Source: Adiantum capillus-veneris (taxonomy: Eukaryota > Streptophyta > Polypodiopsida > Polypodiales > Pteridaceae). From it: a stretch of DNA of 64,000 bases. A program made the position numbers and the translations under genes. The stretch spans positions 91,583,935 to 91,647,934 of the forward strand of contig CM043958.1 of assembly GCA_014529385.2 (NCBI GenBank), given 5' to 3'. Numbering within the stretch: position 1 is the stretch's first letter; every line of letters begins with the position of its first letter. The notes beneath the pieces were generated by a model that did no database searches, was not told the DNA's origin, and saw nothing but the letters and a program-made list of their open reading frames with translations. Shown here one piece after another: positions 47,337 to 60,579 of this stretch.

Positions 47337-48290
47337 TGGCCAAAGAAGAAAAATGTTCCAAATTGGTCTCTCATCTCCGTTGTTTTGAAGACAAGCTTGC
47401 CTTTTGTTGAAAATTTCTTTGATATAAGCTCAAGAATCTCATGTCAAGTTGCTAGGATGCAAAAAATATTCCTTTTCATAGTCAAAGTCTACCTATTAAT
47501 CCAATAAAGAAGCAAGAAATTTATATCCCCAAAGCTTCAAGTAATATTCTATGTGGTGTAAGAGTCTTAGCTATTCTCGGTATTGCTCAAGCTCTAAGAA
47601 TTGAGCATATTTAAGTTGTGTGACTCATGCTTGTATAGGTGAACATACGAGTCAAAGTCTACTATTTTAAGTCTAGTGGAGTGAAGGACAAAAGTCCAAA
47701 AGACACTCATGCACCTAGCATTGTGAGAGATGAGCATAAAAGCTTCTATATCAAAAACTATTCTTGGAAAATTGGAAGTTATTATGACATCTTTGATGTC
47801 ACATGTGTGCTACATTTGCTCTTTAAATCACCCATCATCTCCATTTTGCACCGCATGGTTTTCTTGAAATTTCTTTTGGATGCCTGTAGAGTGCCTCATA
47901 GTTGGTGCTTGCATTAGACGACGGTTCTTTTGTTTCTTCTAAGCATTGATCTTCCATGAAGATTCACGTAAAGTACAAACAAGTTCTCAACTCAAATAAG
48001 AGTTTATACGAAAGGCACTTTTTTCCCCGAAGGTTTTCTCCCTTTGGTCATTCAAGTTTTAGACCCTAGTATAGAAACACTCACCGCCATCTTCTTGTAC
48101 ATATTCCTTCAAGATTGTACAATATCAATAAGGAGGCTTACTACATGTTCTCAATGGCAAAAGAATCAGAATAGGGACATACAAGATTAAGCTATGCTTG
48201 ACGGAGAGTAGATCTAGGCTTCAAGTGCATAAAAAATGCTTCATCAAGGAGAATTGGAAACATATGAGAAACTGTAGCACTGATTATGAA
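47337..48290. other. unassigned spacer
   Basis: No gene or repeat recognised. Short frames only (for example 47639-47917, +). Confidence 0.35.
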
Positions 48291-48615
48291 AATAATGAAC
48301 CCCAAAAGGGCCCTTTAGCTTAAGGGGTGATTAAGCATGGACCAATAGGAAGAGGGTGGTGGCCATAGCTATAGCCTCAAAAAAGTAGGGTAGGAGGGGG
48401 CATGGGGCCTATTTATTCCCCTCATTATAGCTTTGTCCCCTAGAAAGAGAGAGAAAAGAGGGGGGATGGGGGGGGTTCCCTTCATTTCCATGGGCGGCCA
48501 TAATGTAACCCTAAAATTTCAAAAAAATAAAAATCTCTAAATCTCACTTTTCACTCCCCAAAAGCTCCCCTAACCAAATACATGGTCCAAAATCTACATT
48601 TCTCATCCATTCTCC

Positions 48616-48616
<1 letters not shown>

Positions 48617-48671
<55 letters not shown>

Positions 48672-49001
48672 CAAGCTTTCCATAGCTATAACAGATATGG
48701 AAGCTTTCCATAGCTGCAACACATGTGGAAGCTTTACATAGTTGCTCACAATCTAAACACACACTCTCTCTCTACGTGCTTTCCTATTTTCATCTACACC
48801 TCCACTGTTCTCTCTCCCCAAGATCTCCATGGCTATAGCACTTGTGGAGACTTTACCAAGCACCTCTTTTGCCTTTTCTTCTACCACTTCATAGCCTTTC
48901 ATCTATAAGCTATCTGGTCGCAGCACATATGGAAGCTTTCCATAGCTGCAACACATATGGAAGCTTTCCATAGCTGCTCACAATCTAAACTCTCTCTCTC
49001 T

Positions 49002-49077
<76 letters not shown>

Positions 49078-49200
49078 GTGCTTTTCAATTTTCATCTACA
49101 CCTCCACTGTCCTCTTTCCCCAAGATCTCCATGGTTGCAGCACTTGTGGAGACTTTACCAAGCACCTCTTCTACCCTTTTTTCTACTGCTTCATAGCCCA
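48617..49200. repeat. tandem duplication with (CT)n tracts and AAGCTTTCCATAGCTGC minisatellite
   Basis: Two units offset by 232 bp: GCAACACATGTGGAAGCTTT at 48716 and GCAACACATATGGAAGCTTT at 48948. Both continue through CTCACAATCTAAAC, a CT tract, and GTGGAGACTTTACCAAGCACC. A shorter unit, TATGGAAGCTTTCCATAGC, recurs about four times. CT tracts are at 48620-48667 and 49008-49076; the second is much longer than its counterpart. Confidence 0.88.
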
Positions 49201-50828
49201 TCATCTACAAGCTATCCATAGTTATGGCTGCAGCATTGGGGTAAACTTATCTAACCCTCTTTTACCCTTTCAAGTACACCTTCTTAGATCATCATCTCCA
49301 AGCTTCACATGGCTGAAGCACCTACAAAAACTCCTTGCCATGGCTGCAATATTGCACTCAAAGTTTCTCCATTGATGGTTTAATCCTTTGTATCTCCCTC
49401 TCTCCAAAAAAATTTACTTCTTCCTTCATCTCTAGCTCATTCAAAACCACCATCAAACCCTCTTATTGTAGCCCCTTCCTCTTTGTAGCAATGTCAAACT
49501 CTACTACTCACACAGAAAGCCAAAAGATGAGGTAGAAAGGGTAGTCTTGTACAACACCAAATATTCTAATGGGGAGTGGGTGCCTCAAGTGTTCCGCAAA
49601 GGCGCTTGGGTCTTCAAGCAACCTGCAGCCACCAGGACTCATCGTGTTCAAGAATGTGACAGCTTGGATCAACATTGGAAAGGGAGGCTGCTTGGGTTCA
49701 AAGACCATAGGATCAATGGGATGGTGATTTCTATTCAACATGTGTATTCAACACCTAATATGCATTTGGGGCACACTAATCCAACTTTTTCCATCTAACT
49801 GTAAGTTGTTTCTCTTTGTTGTTGCAGTAGACATATGCATTGAGTTGACCTATGTGTTCAAGTATGATAGTATGTTTATTTTGGGCCATTTGATGTCTAT
49901 GTAGATATATTTCCATCAAACTTGGTGAGCAACAACAATTAAGAAGTCTCTCTAGAATCTTTCAAGATTTTTGACATTGGTGTCATGATGCTTCTCAGTG
50001 TGCAACCATTGATGCTACTGCAAAGTAGAATGTTCTTCTACACACACAGAATAGTGCCCACCTCAAAGCATTGCTATGGTAGGATCAGCGGAATTGACAT
50101 GCAATCACTTCTTAGCATGGAGTGGCTGCAACCTGATCTTTGTCATCCATCTTATCCATAAAGGAGAAGATGGTTTTTTATATTCTTTCCTTGTTGAAGT
50201 TTGAGAAGGATTTTAGGTCTGTAGGTCTAGGTCGAGATGTTGTCTCATGCATGTTTTTGTGCATTTATTTAAGGCCCTGTCATTCAATGTCACACCCACT
50301 ATATTTATATGCAAGAATATGTCTTTTGAAGCATTACAACCCTTGTTAGGAGAGAATTAGGGATTTATAGAGGGTATGCATCAGGGAGATAAATATTGAT
50401 GCAAGCTAGGGGCTTCAAGTATTGGGATACAATACTTAAAAGTTTTCACAACTTTGTTTATAAGCTTCCACCTAGAGCTGTGGATGTGTAAGACAAGGAA
50501 ATTAATACCTTACAAAGCCTTGAATGGAATCTTGTGACATTTGACATTGATACTAAATGATGTCTCTGAAACTGTGCAAGTTAGTGATCTCACAAGCTAG
50601 GAGCTTTGGATATGGTACTTAAAAGTTTGCACAACTTTGTATATACACTTCCACTACAAGTGGTGGATGTGTAAGACTACAAAGCCTTGAAGGTAATCTT
50701 GTGACATTTGACATTCATATTACAATGCCAAATGATGTCTCTAAAACTATGCAAATTAGTGATTGCAGTCGTTGACACAATTGCTTTGATCACTTCAAAT
50801 ATTGCAGTTGCAAAATAGGCAAACGTCA

Positions 50829-51423
50829 TGGAGGAGGAGTTCTTGGCAACCCAAGCCAAGCTTGTGGAAAATCAACAACCTCTTCATGTTGAGTCACTTG
50901 ACTCTGATGCCCCAAACATTGTTGATGAGAGGAGATCTTCCCTCAACCTTTACCTCACACCAACTATGGACGACAACGACAGGCAGCATGCGGTAATTGT
51001 CTTCCTTGTGTAATTGGCTATCCCAATGTATTTTCCTAACACGAACTTTCGTAGGATCTTTTGGACATGGAGGTTTTGGCAGCTTGCAAGGTGGGAGACA
51101 ACAATGTTTTTGGCCCAGAAACAGCACTTGCAAACTACATCGGCAAACTACCCATGGACGACATCTGCATTATCCACAAGGATTTCTCCCTTGATGGACA
51201 TTTTTCTTTGTGGGTCTTGAAGGCTGTCAACAAGCTCTTGTGCTTGTCTACTATACCTCATACTATGCAAGTAGTTATTCTTGTAAACAAATCCCTTGCA
51301 ATGGCCACTTTTGGCATAGGTTTTTTGTGGCAAGGTCTTAGTCCGTGTAGCTATCAATCAAGCCTTAGGAGTGGAAGACCCACAAGCCATAGCGGTCTGG
51401 GTCCTAACTTTCATTTTACCTAA
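50829..51423 (+). CDS. unrecognised coding segment with a probable intron
   Basis: Exon 1 (50829-50993) reads MEEEFLATQAKLVENQQPLH...DDNDRQHA, then GCG|GTAATT. The intron ends TTTCGTAG at 51055, and exon 2 (to 51423) reads DLLDMEVLAACKVGDNNVFG, NYIGKLPMDDICIIHKDFSL. The intron would be about 62 bp, near the short end for a plant. I recognise no domain. Frames upstream (49547-49798: NTKYSNGEWVPQVFRKGAWV) may belong to the same gene. The segment lies inside the inverted-repeat-bounded region. Confidence 0.32.
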
Positions 51424-52049
51424 TGCTGAAGCAAGATGCAAGGAAGTTGCACAGTGCCTCCTATGTAATGAGCCCCTTTTGTAATTTCATGAATCCATAT
51501 AATATCAATTCCACGTGTACTTCCCTATCTTGACTTAACATTTGGTGTAAATACATGGATTAATTTTCTAGTTCTAAATGGGCAAGTTTATTGTGAGTTT
51601 TATTAGTTGCCAAACACTATTAAAAACCCTTGTCCACAAGATATCAATTTTGGCCAAAACAGATATTATGTGTGCATTCAAAAAATGGCACTTGAAGCTT
51701 GTTGTGAAGGTTTTGTAGCATTAGCCAACAAAATACTCATCCACAACTCCCCGTCTCCCCCTCTATGTTCAATGGCATGGTGTGCAAGAACCACCCGACA
51801 ATGTACATTAGACTTATAAAAAATTATTGAACACAAATTAAATACAAAGAGCTTAAATGACATAAGAAGCGACACATTCCAAAATGACTAAGAATCATTA
51901 TATTTCCATTTGAAGTCATTACATATCCATTGCAAAAAGGTGTCGATGTACATATTACTAGCTACAATTTCACTCGTATCTGACGGGCTAGTGCCAAATC
52001 TTTTTGCATTATAGTTACATGCTTGGCATGGATGGCGCACAAGTTGGTA

Positions 52050-53680
52050 TCCTCAAATCAACCCACCAAGTATGCCTATGTGACTTCTTGAGTCCTTCGA
52101 GGCCGATGGGCTGCATGCGTAACTCAGCATTGTAGCTTTGCACAATCTCCTTGCATGTCCTCTCAAAAGGAGCCCTTTGGATGAGAAGTTCCACATAGTT
52201 TTAATAATGTTGAATATCAGCAAAGGCTCTGCTAAAATGGTGCACTCTGTGAGGTTTCCTATGTAGTGCCTCTTGCCCGTCTTGCTATAAAACTTTGTTT
52301 TGTGGCAGCGCTTGGAGGGTGGGGCTCCAACCTCTAGGACAAAATTTTCATTGCTAGACTCGTATTCTTGAGGTCTTAATAATAAAAATAAAGCACTCAT
52401 TCTCTCTAGCCTTCATTGCTTCACAATTTGGCATGTGTCAAGCTTGAAAACAAACACCAACTTAGTTCCAAACACTGCAAGAGAAGAAAGGCAAAAAGTG
52501 AAGGTCATACAACGACAATGAAAGCAAAACGTCACATGATTCTTTCCTCACCATTAGAAGGTAGTGCATAAAAGACAACCATTGCTTGTTGAAACCTCTT
52601 CAAATGGACAAAATATTATTTGACATAAGGTAAGGAAATCCCTTGTCAATATTACCAGCATGATTCCTTGCATTGATAGCTTTCTTACCACTTTGTGGAG
52701 ATTATACAAAGAAAGATGAGGGTATTGTCTCCTCGATCTGCAAATAGTGACCAAGACGTGAAAAAACATCTTTATTTGAGGCCCCTCCAGCAAGTTTCAC
52801 CTTGCGTGGCACTAGGAATACATTCTTAGTAACTCCTCATTCCCTCAATGTGTTCTTGAAGAGGCCATGTAGTGCAGTGTAACCCTTTGTACTAACTCCA
52901 ACTTCATCACATTCCTTCTGCAAATCAACATCACTCACGAGATTAGAAAACTTACACATCACCTCCTTGGTTACAACAAAATATATATTTTTTCCTTTTG
53001 GTGTGTGCAAGAGTGCTATGACATCTGACTTCTTAAGGAAACTAGTAAGCAAATAAATGGGATCCTCTTGGCTTTGGCTACCACATGTTATATGGATTAA
53101 ATTCCAGCAAGAAGAATGAAAAACAAAGCAATCACCCCAGAAGCGACTTCATACATGTAGGAAATGTGATAGGGTATCACTTTGTAGCTATAACTCTTCT
53201 CATCCAAGAACCACCTTTGGGAGCAAGGGTCTCTATGGATGAGAAGATCCTCTTATTCTCCCTTGCACCTAAAGGTGTCTCTTTCAAACTCAATATGGTA
53301 CCCTCAAGCTTTGCAATCTTACCATCCTTCTCTTCCACATGTTGCTAAAGAGTTTGTGCTTCTTTCTCCACATGAATGATCCCTTGTTGTAGACTAGAAT
53401 TGTTATGAATGATAACTTGGCGTTAATGCATCCACCATTGCACACTATGAGCTTTGATAGTGGACAATCTCTTGCAGTAGCCAAGCAAACCTGGTTCCCC
53501 TCTACCTACATGTTGCAAGAAGGTAGGGAGACTATTGAACGTTGGATACACATTAACCAAAGGGTCATTGGGGTAGAGGCAACCATCCACCCAAAGGTCC
53601 TCATCTGTGTGACCTACACTACGACATTGTTGTGATGTATGTAATTCATAATGCTTGGAGGGTGCAAGCTCTTTTGACAA
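52050..53680 (-). other. coding-like frames, unrecognised, minus strand
   Basis: A set of short minus-strand frames with balanced amino-acid composition: 53423-53680, 52837-53052 (KGKNIYFVVTKEVMCKFSNL), a continuation reading VKLAGGASNKDVFSRLGHYL near 52730-52800 in another frame, and 52053-52400. Together they suggest a broken gene, but I cannot name a family. Opposite orientation to 50829-51423. Confidence 0.28.
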
Positions 53681-53818
53681 TCAAATATGTACGCATTTTG
53701 TTTTTTGACAATCTTGCTATGGATGGGAGGTTTGTAATGTCGCTTAGCTCTATGGAAAGGGGAATAAAGCTGGCCTCAAGCAAGAGTCAAGAGTTGTAGC
53801 AGCAGAGCCACGGAGGGG

Positions 53819-54470
53819 AGAGGTGATCTATGGTGTGAAGAGCTATGGGTTGGAGAGCTGCAAAGAGCTACAAAGTGGAGAGGAGAGGTATGAAGTGGAG
53901 AGCTTTGGGATGGATAGTTGTAGGAGAGCTATGGAGTGGAGAGCTATGGGATGGAGACCTGCACAAGAGCTATGGAGTGTAGAAGAGGGCTATGGAGTGG
54001 AGATCTATAGGAGAGCTACGGAGTGGAGAGGAGAGCTATGGAGTGGAGAGCTTTGGGATGGAGAGCTGCAAGAGAGCTATGGCTATGGGATGGAGAGCTG
54101 TAGGAGAGCTATGGAGTGGAGAAGAGGGCTATGGAGTGGAGATCTGCAGGAGAGCTACAGAGTGGAGAAGAGAGCTATGGTGTGGAGAGCTTTGGGATGG
54201 AGATCTGTAAGAGAGCTATGGGATGGAGAGTTGTAGGAGAGCTATGGGATGGAGAGTTGTAGGAGAACTATGGAGTGGAGATCTGCAGAGAGCTACGGAG
54301 TGGAGAGGAGAGATATGGAGTGGAGAGCTTTGGGATGGAGAGCTGCAGGAGAGCTATGGAGTGGAAAGCTATGGGGTGGAGAGCTGCTGGAGAGCTATGG
54401 AGTGGAGAGCTATGGGGGGGAGACCTGCAGCAAAGCTATGGAGTGGACCTGCAACAAGGAGAGGGAAGGA
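53819..54470 (+). repeat. GAGCTATGGAGTGGA-type minisatellite
   Basis: About 650 bp of degenerate units built from GAGAGCTATGGAGTGGA, GAGCTTTGGGATGGA and GAGCTGCAGGA, in an irregular higher-order order. Stop codons are rare in all three plus frames, giving Trp/Glu/Ser/Leu-rich open frames, so coding potential is a repeat effect. Confidence 0.93.
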
Positions 54471-54949
54471 GGAAGAGTGTGTGCTGAAAAGTAGTAGAGA
54501 GAAGAGAGAGGGGAGTGATTTTGGAGAGAAATAAAAAAACGTGGGAAGTTTGATACTTAGCAGGTCTAGTAGTGAGATTTTGAGAGAGAAAATTGATTTT
54601 TGAGTATAGATATAGGTTGGGGAGAAGTTTTGAGTAAAAGTGAGTTTTTTTTTGTTGAAAAAAGTTCTTTTTTGGGCTGAGGCAATGGACGCCCTTGATG
54701 ATGTGGCAAAAAGGTGGGGAGGGTAGTTATTGTCATAAGGACCACCACTCTTTTGGGTAGAGAGAGAATGCACCTATCTCCCTCCCTAGCCTCTATTTCA
54801 ACCTACAAAAAGCCTATGACAGCCTTTACAAAAGCCTATGAGAATACCCTCATTCAATGGCCTTGTCTCCTAAATCACACACATTTTCAGTTTTAATCCC
54901 TTTAAATTAGGGATCCTTACAAGGCCCTTTTGGGGTTCATATTCCCTAA

Positions 54950-55880
54950 TATGGTAAGCAAGGGAAGAAAAAAAATATACACTAAAGTCCCAAACAATGC
55001 ATGCAAAAGTCAAAAGTGTGCAAAAGTGAATAATTCTTCACTCAGTAGATGCACTAGCCATTATGAGGCCATAAAAATTGTTGTATCTTAGTTTGTATCA
55101 TCATGCCAAGTCACTGATCAAGAAGGGCATTTGAGAGTCCTTCAAGAAAAGCAAACTCCATAAGAAGAATCAAAAACTAAAAAATGCTCCAAACACGCAT
55201 CATTAGATTCTAGACACCCTAGGGAATCAAGCAAAGTCAAAACTTCCACAAGTGTTTAGCAACAATGAGATACTAAGCTTTTGAGCCACACTAGAACCCT
55301 TTTTTATGTCAGGTTTGTACACGTTGTAGTACAATCATTGACATCATTTGGGATCACTTTGGACTCAAGGATGTTGCAAGCAAACTCTTTCGAATCAAAA
55401 TTGATGTGCAAGGGCAACTTTTAAAGCTCAAGTTTTATTTATATTACAAAAATGTGATCTATAGTATGTGAGCAATGTTCAGACATATATACTATTGTAG
55501 CATGTAGCAACGTATACTATTGTGATACTAAAACATTTGGACATACTATGGGGGTTACCATTCAATCGATGTGCTCAATTAAGTGATACTTTGCAGTGCC
55601 GTTAGCTACCTGGTACCTTGTTGGAGTGGGTGTGGGGGGGATAAGGAAATTATGTATTACCAGTCTCACAAAGAAGTTTCTGGTTAAGGGAGCAGGGGTC
55701 TAATTGACATAATGTAACTTGAAGGGATTGACACTCTACAATCAATAGATGATGTGGCCATGTTTAATTTGCAGAAATGCAAATTAATTTGTTAGTTGGT
55801 TCCTTCAACCTAATGGGTAGGGAGCTTGAACTGACCTCTCCATGCAATTGAAGCAACACCTTATTGAATTCAATTCGGGA
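54950..55880. other. unassigned spacer
   Basis: AT-rich. No gene, repeat or transposon signature recognised. Confidence 0.35.
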
Positions 55881-55882
55881 TC

Positions 55883-56083
55883 ATCCACAAGGAGTCACAA
55901 TTCCAAATGCACTCAACTTAGACAATTCATGGACCATGTCACCAATTTTATCTTTTAGTCCATAGTCAAGCAGTCGAGAACTAGTTCACATAATCTGTGA
56001 TTGGATGGTGGATATATGACTGAATTGGTTTGAAGAACAAACAATCGGTTCATCAAGGGCACTATACTCTAAATATTCTTGAA

Positions 56084-56145
<62 letters not shown>

Positions 56146-56343
56146 TCCACAAGGAGTCACAATTCCAAATGCACTCAACTTAGACAATTTATGCACCATG
56201 TCACCAATTTCAAACCTTTTAGTCCGCAGTCAGTCGAGAACTAGCTCACATAATCTGTGATTGGATGGTGGATATATGATTGAATTGGTGTGATGAAAAA
56301 ACAATGGGTTCATCAAGGGCACTATACTCTAAATATTCTTGAA

Positions 56344-56417
<74 letters not shown>
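55883..56417. repeat. 262-bp tandem duplication, each unit ending in (CT)n(CA)n
   Basis: Unit 1 (55883-56144) and unit 2 (56145-56417) both begin ATCCACAAGGAGTCACAATT and contain CACATAATCTGTGATTGGA and CACTATACTCTAAATATTC. Each ends with a CT tract running directly into a CA tract (56093-56144 and 56351-56417). Confidence 0.95.
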
Positions 56418-56419
<2 letters not shown>

Positions 56420-56422
<3 letters not shown>

Positions 56423-59400
56423 ATAGGTCATAGAGCTCATAGACAACATTATTTATCACATGAAGGAGTGGTTTTTTCTTTTTGGTACACATTACAGACA
56501 GAAAAGGGGAGAGCAAAGAAACGTATAAATTTTGAGATGACAAGGCCACCTTCTTGCTCCCTACATTTCCAACATTCCACCTCTAGTTGACGAGACACAC
56601 ACACAACCCCAACTGCCCATCATTCTCAAACTTGCTTCTCCCGTTCTCCTACTTTTCCTATCACGTTCTTCTACAACCTTTTTGCACCACATCCAAGTAA
56701 TTTTTTCTTTCGTTTTTGTGCGGTACATTTATTGCTGTTTGTAAATTTTTTTAATTTGGTATATGCTTCACTTTACATCTTTTCATTCCATTGCTGTATA
56801 ATCGACAATTTCAGCAAAGATTCTCAAAGAGCCTGGCCGGAGCAAAAAACTTCCTCGTACAAAGTAATATTAGAAATATATTTTTCTTTACTTGAAATTC
56901 TATAGCCATAAATTGTTTTGCCATCTAGATCCACTGTCATAGGTACCTTCCACATGGGAGGGGGTAATTTGTTAGAGTGGAAGAAGTGACACTTGATTGG
57001 ACATCTCTTCACGCGCACACATGAGGAGAGAAGGGGGTAAGATGCCCAAACTTTAACTGCACCCTTTTGAGGTGCAGATCGTGGAGGGGGGAGGGGGTAG
57101 CTCATAACTCTTACCCCCTCCGTGCCGGCATACCCTAAGATGGTAAAGGTGTATTTGATATAATCATATTAGACAATAGCTCATGACGTCATGAGTGGTT
57201 GGCAGTGTGAAAGAAATATTATCAAATTTTTGAATTTTAATCAATGTTTCATGGTCATAGAAAAAATTTGAGTAATTGTTTTTCCATCATGCACTTAAAT
57301 GCTTTTTTTGTGCTCAAAATTAATAGCTCGTGTTAATTAAGGTTGACTATTTTCTAATAAATTTTAGTGGTGACGAGTGATTTGTATCTTTTTTTTTTCA
57401 AAACTCATAAAGTGTGAGTGTGATTGATGAGTTAATGACCAAAAATTTACATAGCAAGCCATGCTCGCACCGAGCCATGGCGTCAACCATAATACCAAAT
57501 ACTCAAACTATACATCAGATACATCGGTTGGAAAGGGGAGCCCCACCCCAAAACTGAGAAAGCAAAGCAAACTGACTAAGAAGGGAGCCACCCTCGATAG
57601 AAGAAGAAACCTCCTATGTGACTGCCACTAAAAATCCACCCTCTGTCACACCGGGCAGGACACCACACACACAAAGGACTGCCACTGAAGCCAGATAGGT
57701 AGCTGCACACCGCAAGAAGGGGGGGAGCCCGAAGCTCCATCACCGGCCTCTCAGAGGCCATTCACCAAAAAAGAAACACCGAACCGAAGGCCGACCAGCC
57801 AATCGAACCCTACCCACTGGAAGGGCAACCAGGTCCATCAAGAAAACCCACCAACTCTGACACGGAGCACCTCTAGATCCCATCACCAGCCCTCCCTTCC
57901 ACACCATGACCCACTAGATGACACTGCCGTAGCGAGCCCACAAATTGAAACTTGGCTTCAAGGGAGCCAAACCCTTCTACCCTGCAACACCACCAAGAGA
58001 ATGCCACTGCGCACAAGAAACACAGCCCCATCTGGAGCTGAGCCGCAACCACCGAAGAGATCCAGCTGATGTGGTGGTCCATACAGGTTGTGGAGGGGTG
58101 GCCTCCACCACATGTGCAAAAATAGACAATCGTTGAAGCTATCATGGATGATGGGTACATGACAGCCAATGTCTCCCACCCGGAGACAACCCCAACCCTC
58201 TGCATTGCACATCCCATCCCCAATCACAAATACCCCACAATGCCTAGGGCGCCTTAGAAGAAGAAGGCCCCACCTCCCTTGGATAGTTCGCCTATGAGTC
58301 CCCATGCTCCCACAGAGCTACTGAAGCTTAATCAAGACACCCCTGCTTTGTATCTTAGCATTATTCAACTCACATTTTAGCAAACAACGTCAAGTTTACT
58401 AAAGAATGGCCTATATAATAGGCTTTAAGCCACAACACTAGCTAGCCCATATAAATTCTAAAATGAATTTCTAAAATGGTAACAACACTGCCAATGAACA
58501 TAGACAAAAGTCCATATGGAGTAAACATGGTCAAAAAGCATGATGTGACGCCATCTCAATCCTAAGGTTGTGATAACCTAATCACTTCACCCATGCACAC
58601 ACGTTTTCTAGGGATAGGGGAGAAAAAGAGAGCTCAACTTGTCCTTCATTTTTCTCCATCTCCCAAAAGTTTACCACCAGTGCTCGGCAAAACTTTTTTC
58701 CAAAAACTTGGCAAACCTACATATGTGAAACAACAGAGGTATACTGAAAAAATTTGAAGGTTTTTACACCAAATTACATTAATTTTTTCATAATTTTGTA
58801 GGTTTTCTCACCTTCAAATATAAAATTTAAAGGTAAATTTCAAAATTTGTAGGTGGGATTACACTAAACGTAAGTTTTCTTCGAGCACTGTTTAGCACAC
58901 CTCCAAGGAATCATCTTTTTTTTTTTTGTTGGCCTGCATAAGGCCATAGTGGGGTGGGTGGATTTTTGGTGCAAATTGTGGACCGTGGATGCAAGTTGAT
59001 CGGATGGAGGACACGTGTACAATCTATTTTTTAAGAAATATTTTTTTAGGTTTTTGTGAAAGATGTTGATATTTCTGTACCTCTTTCTTTAAAGAGGACC
59101 TTAAAAAATTGAGTCACACACAATCTTTTTGGTCCTCTTCCACCTTTTTTTTTGTTGATTTAGTATGTAAAAAAGTCCTTTCATTTAAGAGCATGGGCTT
59201 CATTTTATTAAAAAAATTAATATGCCAATCGATTGAATTGTTTTTGGCATGCAAAAGGCCATAGGGTGAGGTTAGGAAAGGGTGCATATTATGAGCAGTA
59301 GATCATCCATGGTTGGATTGGCTAGATGTGCCCTGCTTGCTTTCACTTTTCCATTTTGTATGGTAAAACTCGTTTTCCCTAGCCAAGTGTGCTCTGCACG

Positions 59401-60560
59401 GCGTGCGAGGTGGAAGGAGTTGAAGGCGGGATCATTACTGCATGTTACTAGATTGGGTCGACTACTTGCGTCCACTGTGTTCCATGAAGGCTCCATTTAG
59501 TCATGGTTGACAGCAGCACGAGCATCACATTCAACCTGTTGCCATTTTTTGGGGTGTGTTATAAGGGGCTACTTCCATTCTGAGTTTGCAGAGGTAGCTC
59601 AACACAAATTTGTTAATCCAAGAGTCTTTCACCTTCTTTGTCAATGGCTTCCAAACAACCTACTACAAGTTCCTCTGCGAGTGTGGCATATCAGTGGTAT
59701 GTGAGCTATGGGGAATCCGTAGGTGCCGAGATCATGGATTTTGAAACGGGTGTGCCCTCATGAATCTTTATGACTCTCTCGGTTTCAAAATTATTCTGCG
59801 CTCTATTATCAAGTTACTGAAATACTCGATCACTTGCAAATGTATTACTACATATTGGAAATTTTGGGTTTGCCACAGATTGGTTTAATGGATTTCTTTA
59901 CTCGTAATAATGTGTGAAGTGTACACATCGTTACCCTATGTAGCCTGCCTTGTCTTGTACCATTTGTATGATTCTTATTGACATTGAAGTTCATGTGGAA
60001 GATTTTGTGAAAGAGTCTTAAGGCTGTGAATTCCCAAATTCCAAATACGTACATGATAACATGCATCATGGCATGTATGCTTTATCAATGCTTTTGATAG
60101 AATGTTCATATTTCAATGTTGAATTAGTAGTAGTGGAAGTGATGGCTTGCTGGTTTATCAAGAGAACTCCATGTTTCTGAGGATCAAGTCATGTTTTGAG
60201 TGGTTTCTTTTCCACAAACATCTGTCCATTGTTTGATTGTGTAGCTTACCTGATATCTTCATAGACTCGGCAGGAGGAATGCCTATCTAATTTATCCTCT
60301 TAGCTCAACCGATGTCTTCAAGAATTTGACTAGAGGGCATGCGCTATCAAATTTATTCACATGTAACCTTTAACAATCATAATTAACACAGAGGCAAAAG
60401 TACCGAAGAGCATGTCAAAACCACTTGCCATTTGAACCATCAAAAACAAACTTTAAGCTGAGAGAGGTATTGCAAAATGGGTTAAAAGGTGAATGATGTC
60501 CTAACTATAGTCATTCAAAAGACTAGGGTCCTAACAAGACTAAGAGGCATTACATCTAAC
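56420..60560. other. unassigned region
   Basis: No gene recognised. 57440-58320 is distinctly GC-richer, with minus-strand frames (57873-58305) rich in Gly/Cys/Trp but without a known domain. 58932-58956 (TTGGCCTGCATAAGGCCATA) and 59240-59262 (TTGGCATGCAAAAGGCCATA) are a short repeated pair about 310 bp apart. 59282-59704 has short frames only. Confidence 0.35.
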
Positions 60561-60579
60561 ATTCCTCTACAATTTCCAA

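Larger units (their letters stand above)
48295..54940. other. 6.6-kb segment bounded by a 20-bp inverted repeat
   Basis: The left end ATGAACCCCAAAAGGGCCCTTT (48295-48316 region) is the reverse complement of AAGGCCCTTTTGGGGTTCAT (54921-54940), apart from one extra C. Weaker similarity continues inward (AGCTTAAGGGGTGATTAA versus TTTAAAGGGATTAA on the other strand). No target duplication is visible with these borders. Inside are a tandem duplication, coding-like frames and a minisatellite. It could be a non-autonomous or unknown DNA transposon. Confidence 0.4.

Noticed and set aside
50080-50300. Ulp1-type SUMO protease fragment (ISGIDMQSLLSMEWL)
   Set aside because: The opening phrase is suggestive of transposon-associated Ulp1 domains, but no His/Asp/Cys catalytic motif follows and the frame breaks at once.
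57873-58305. Two overlapping minus-strand frames of 115-116 codons
   Set aside because: Located in a GC-richer patch where stops are rarer. No motif, no start context and no homologue known to me.
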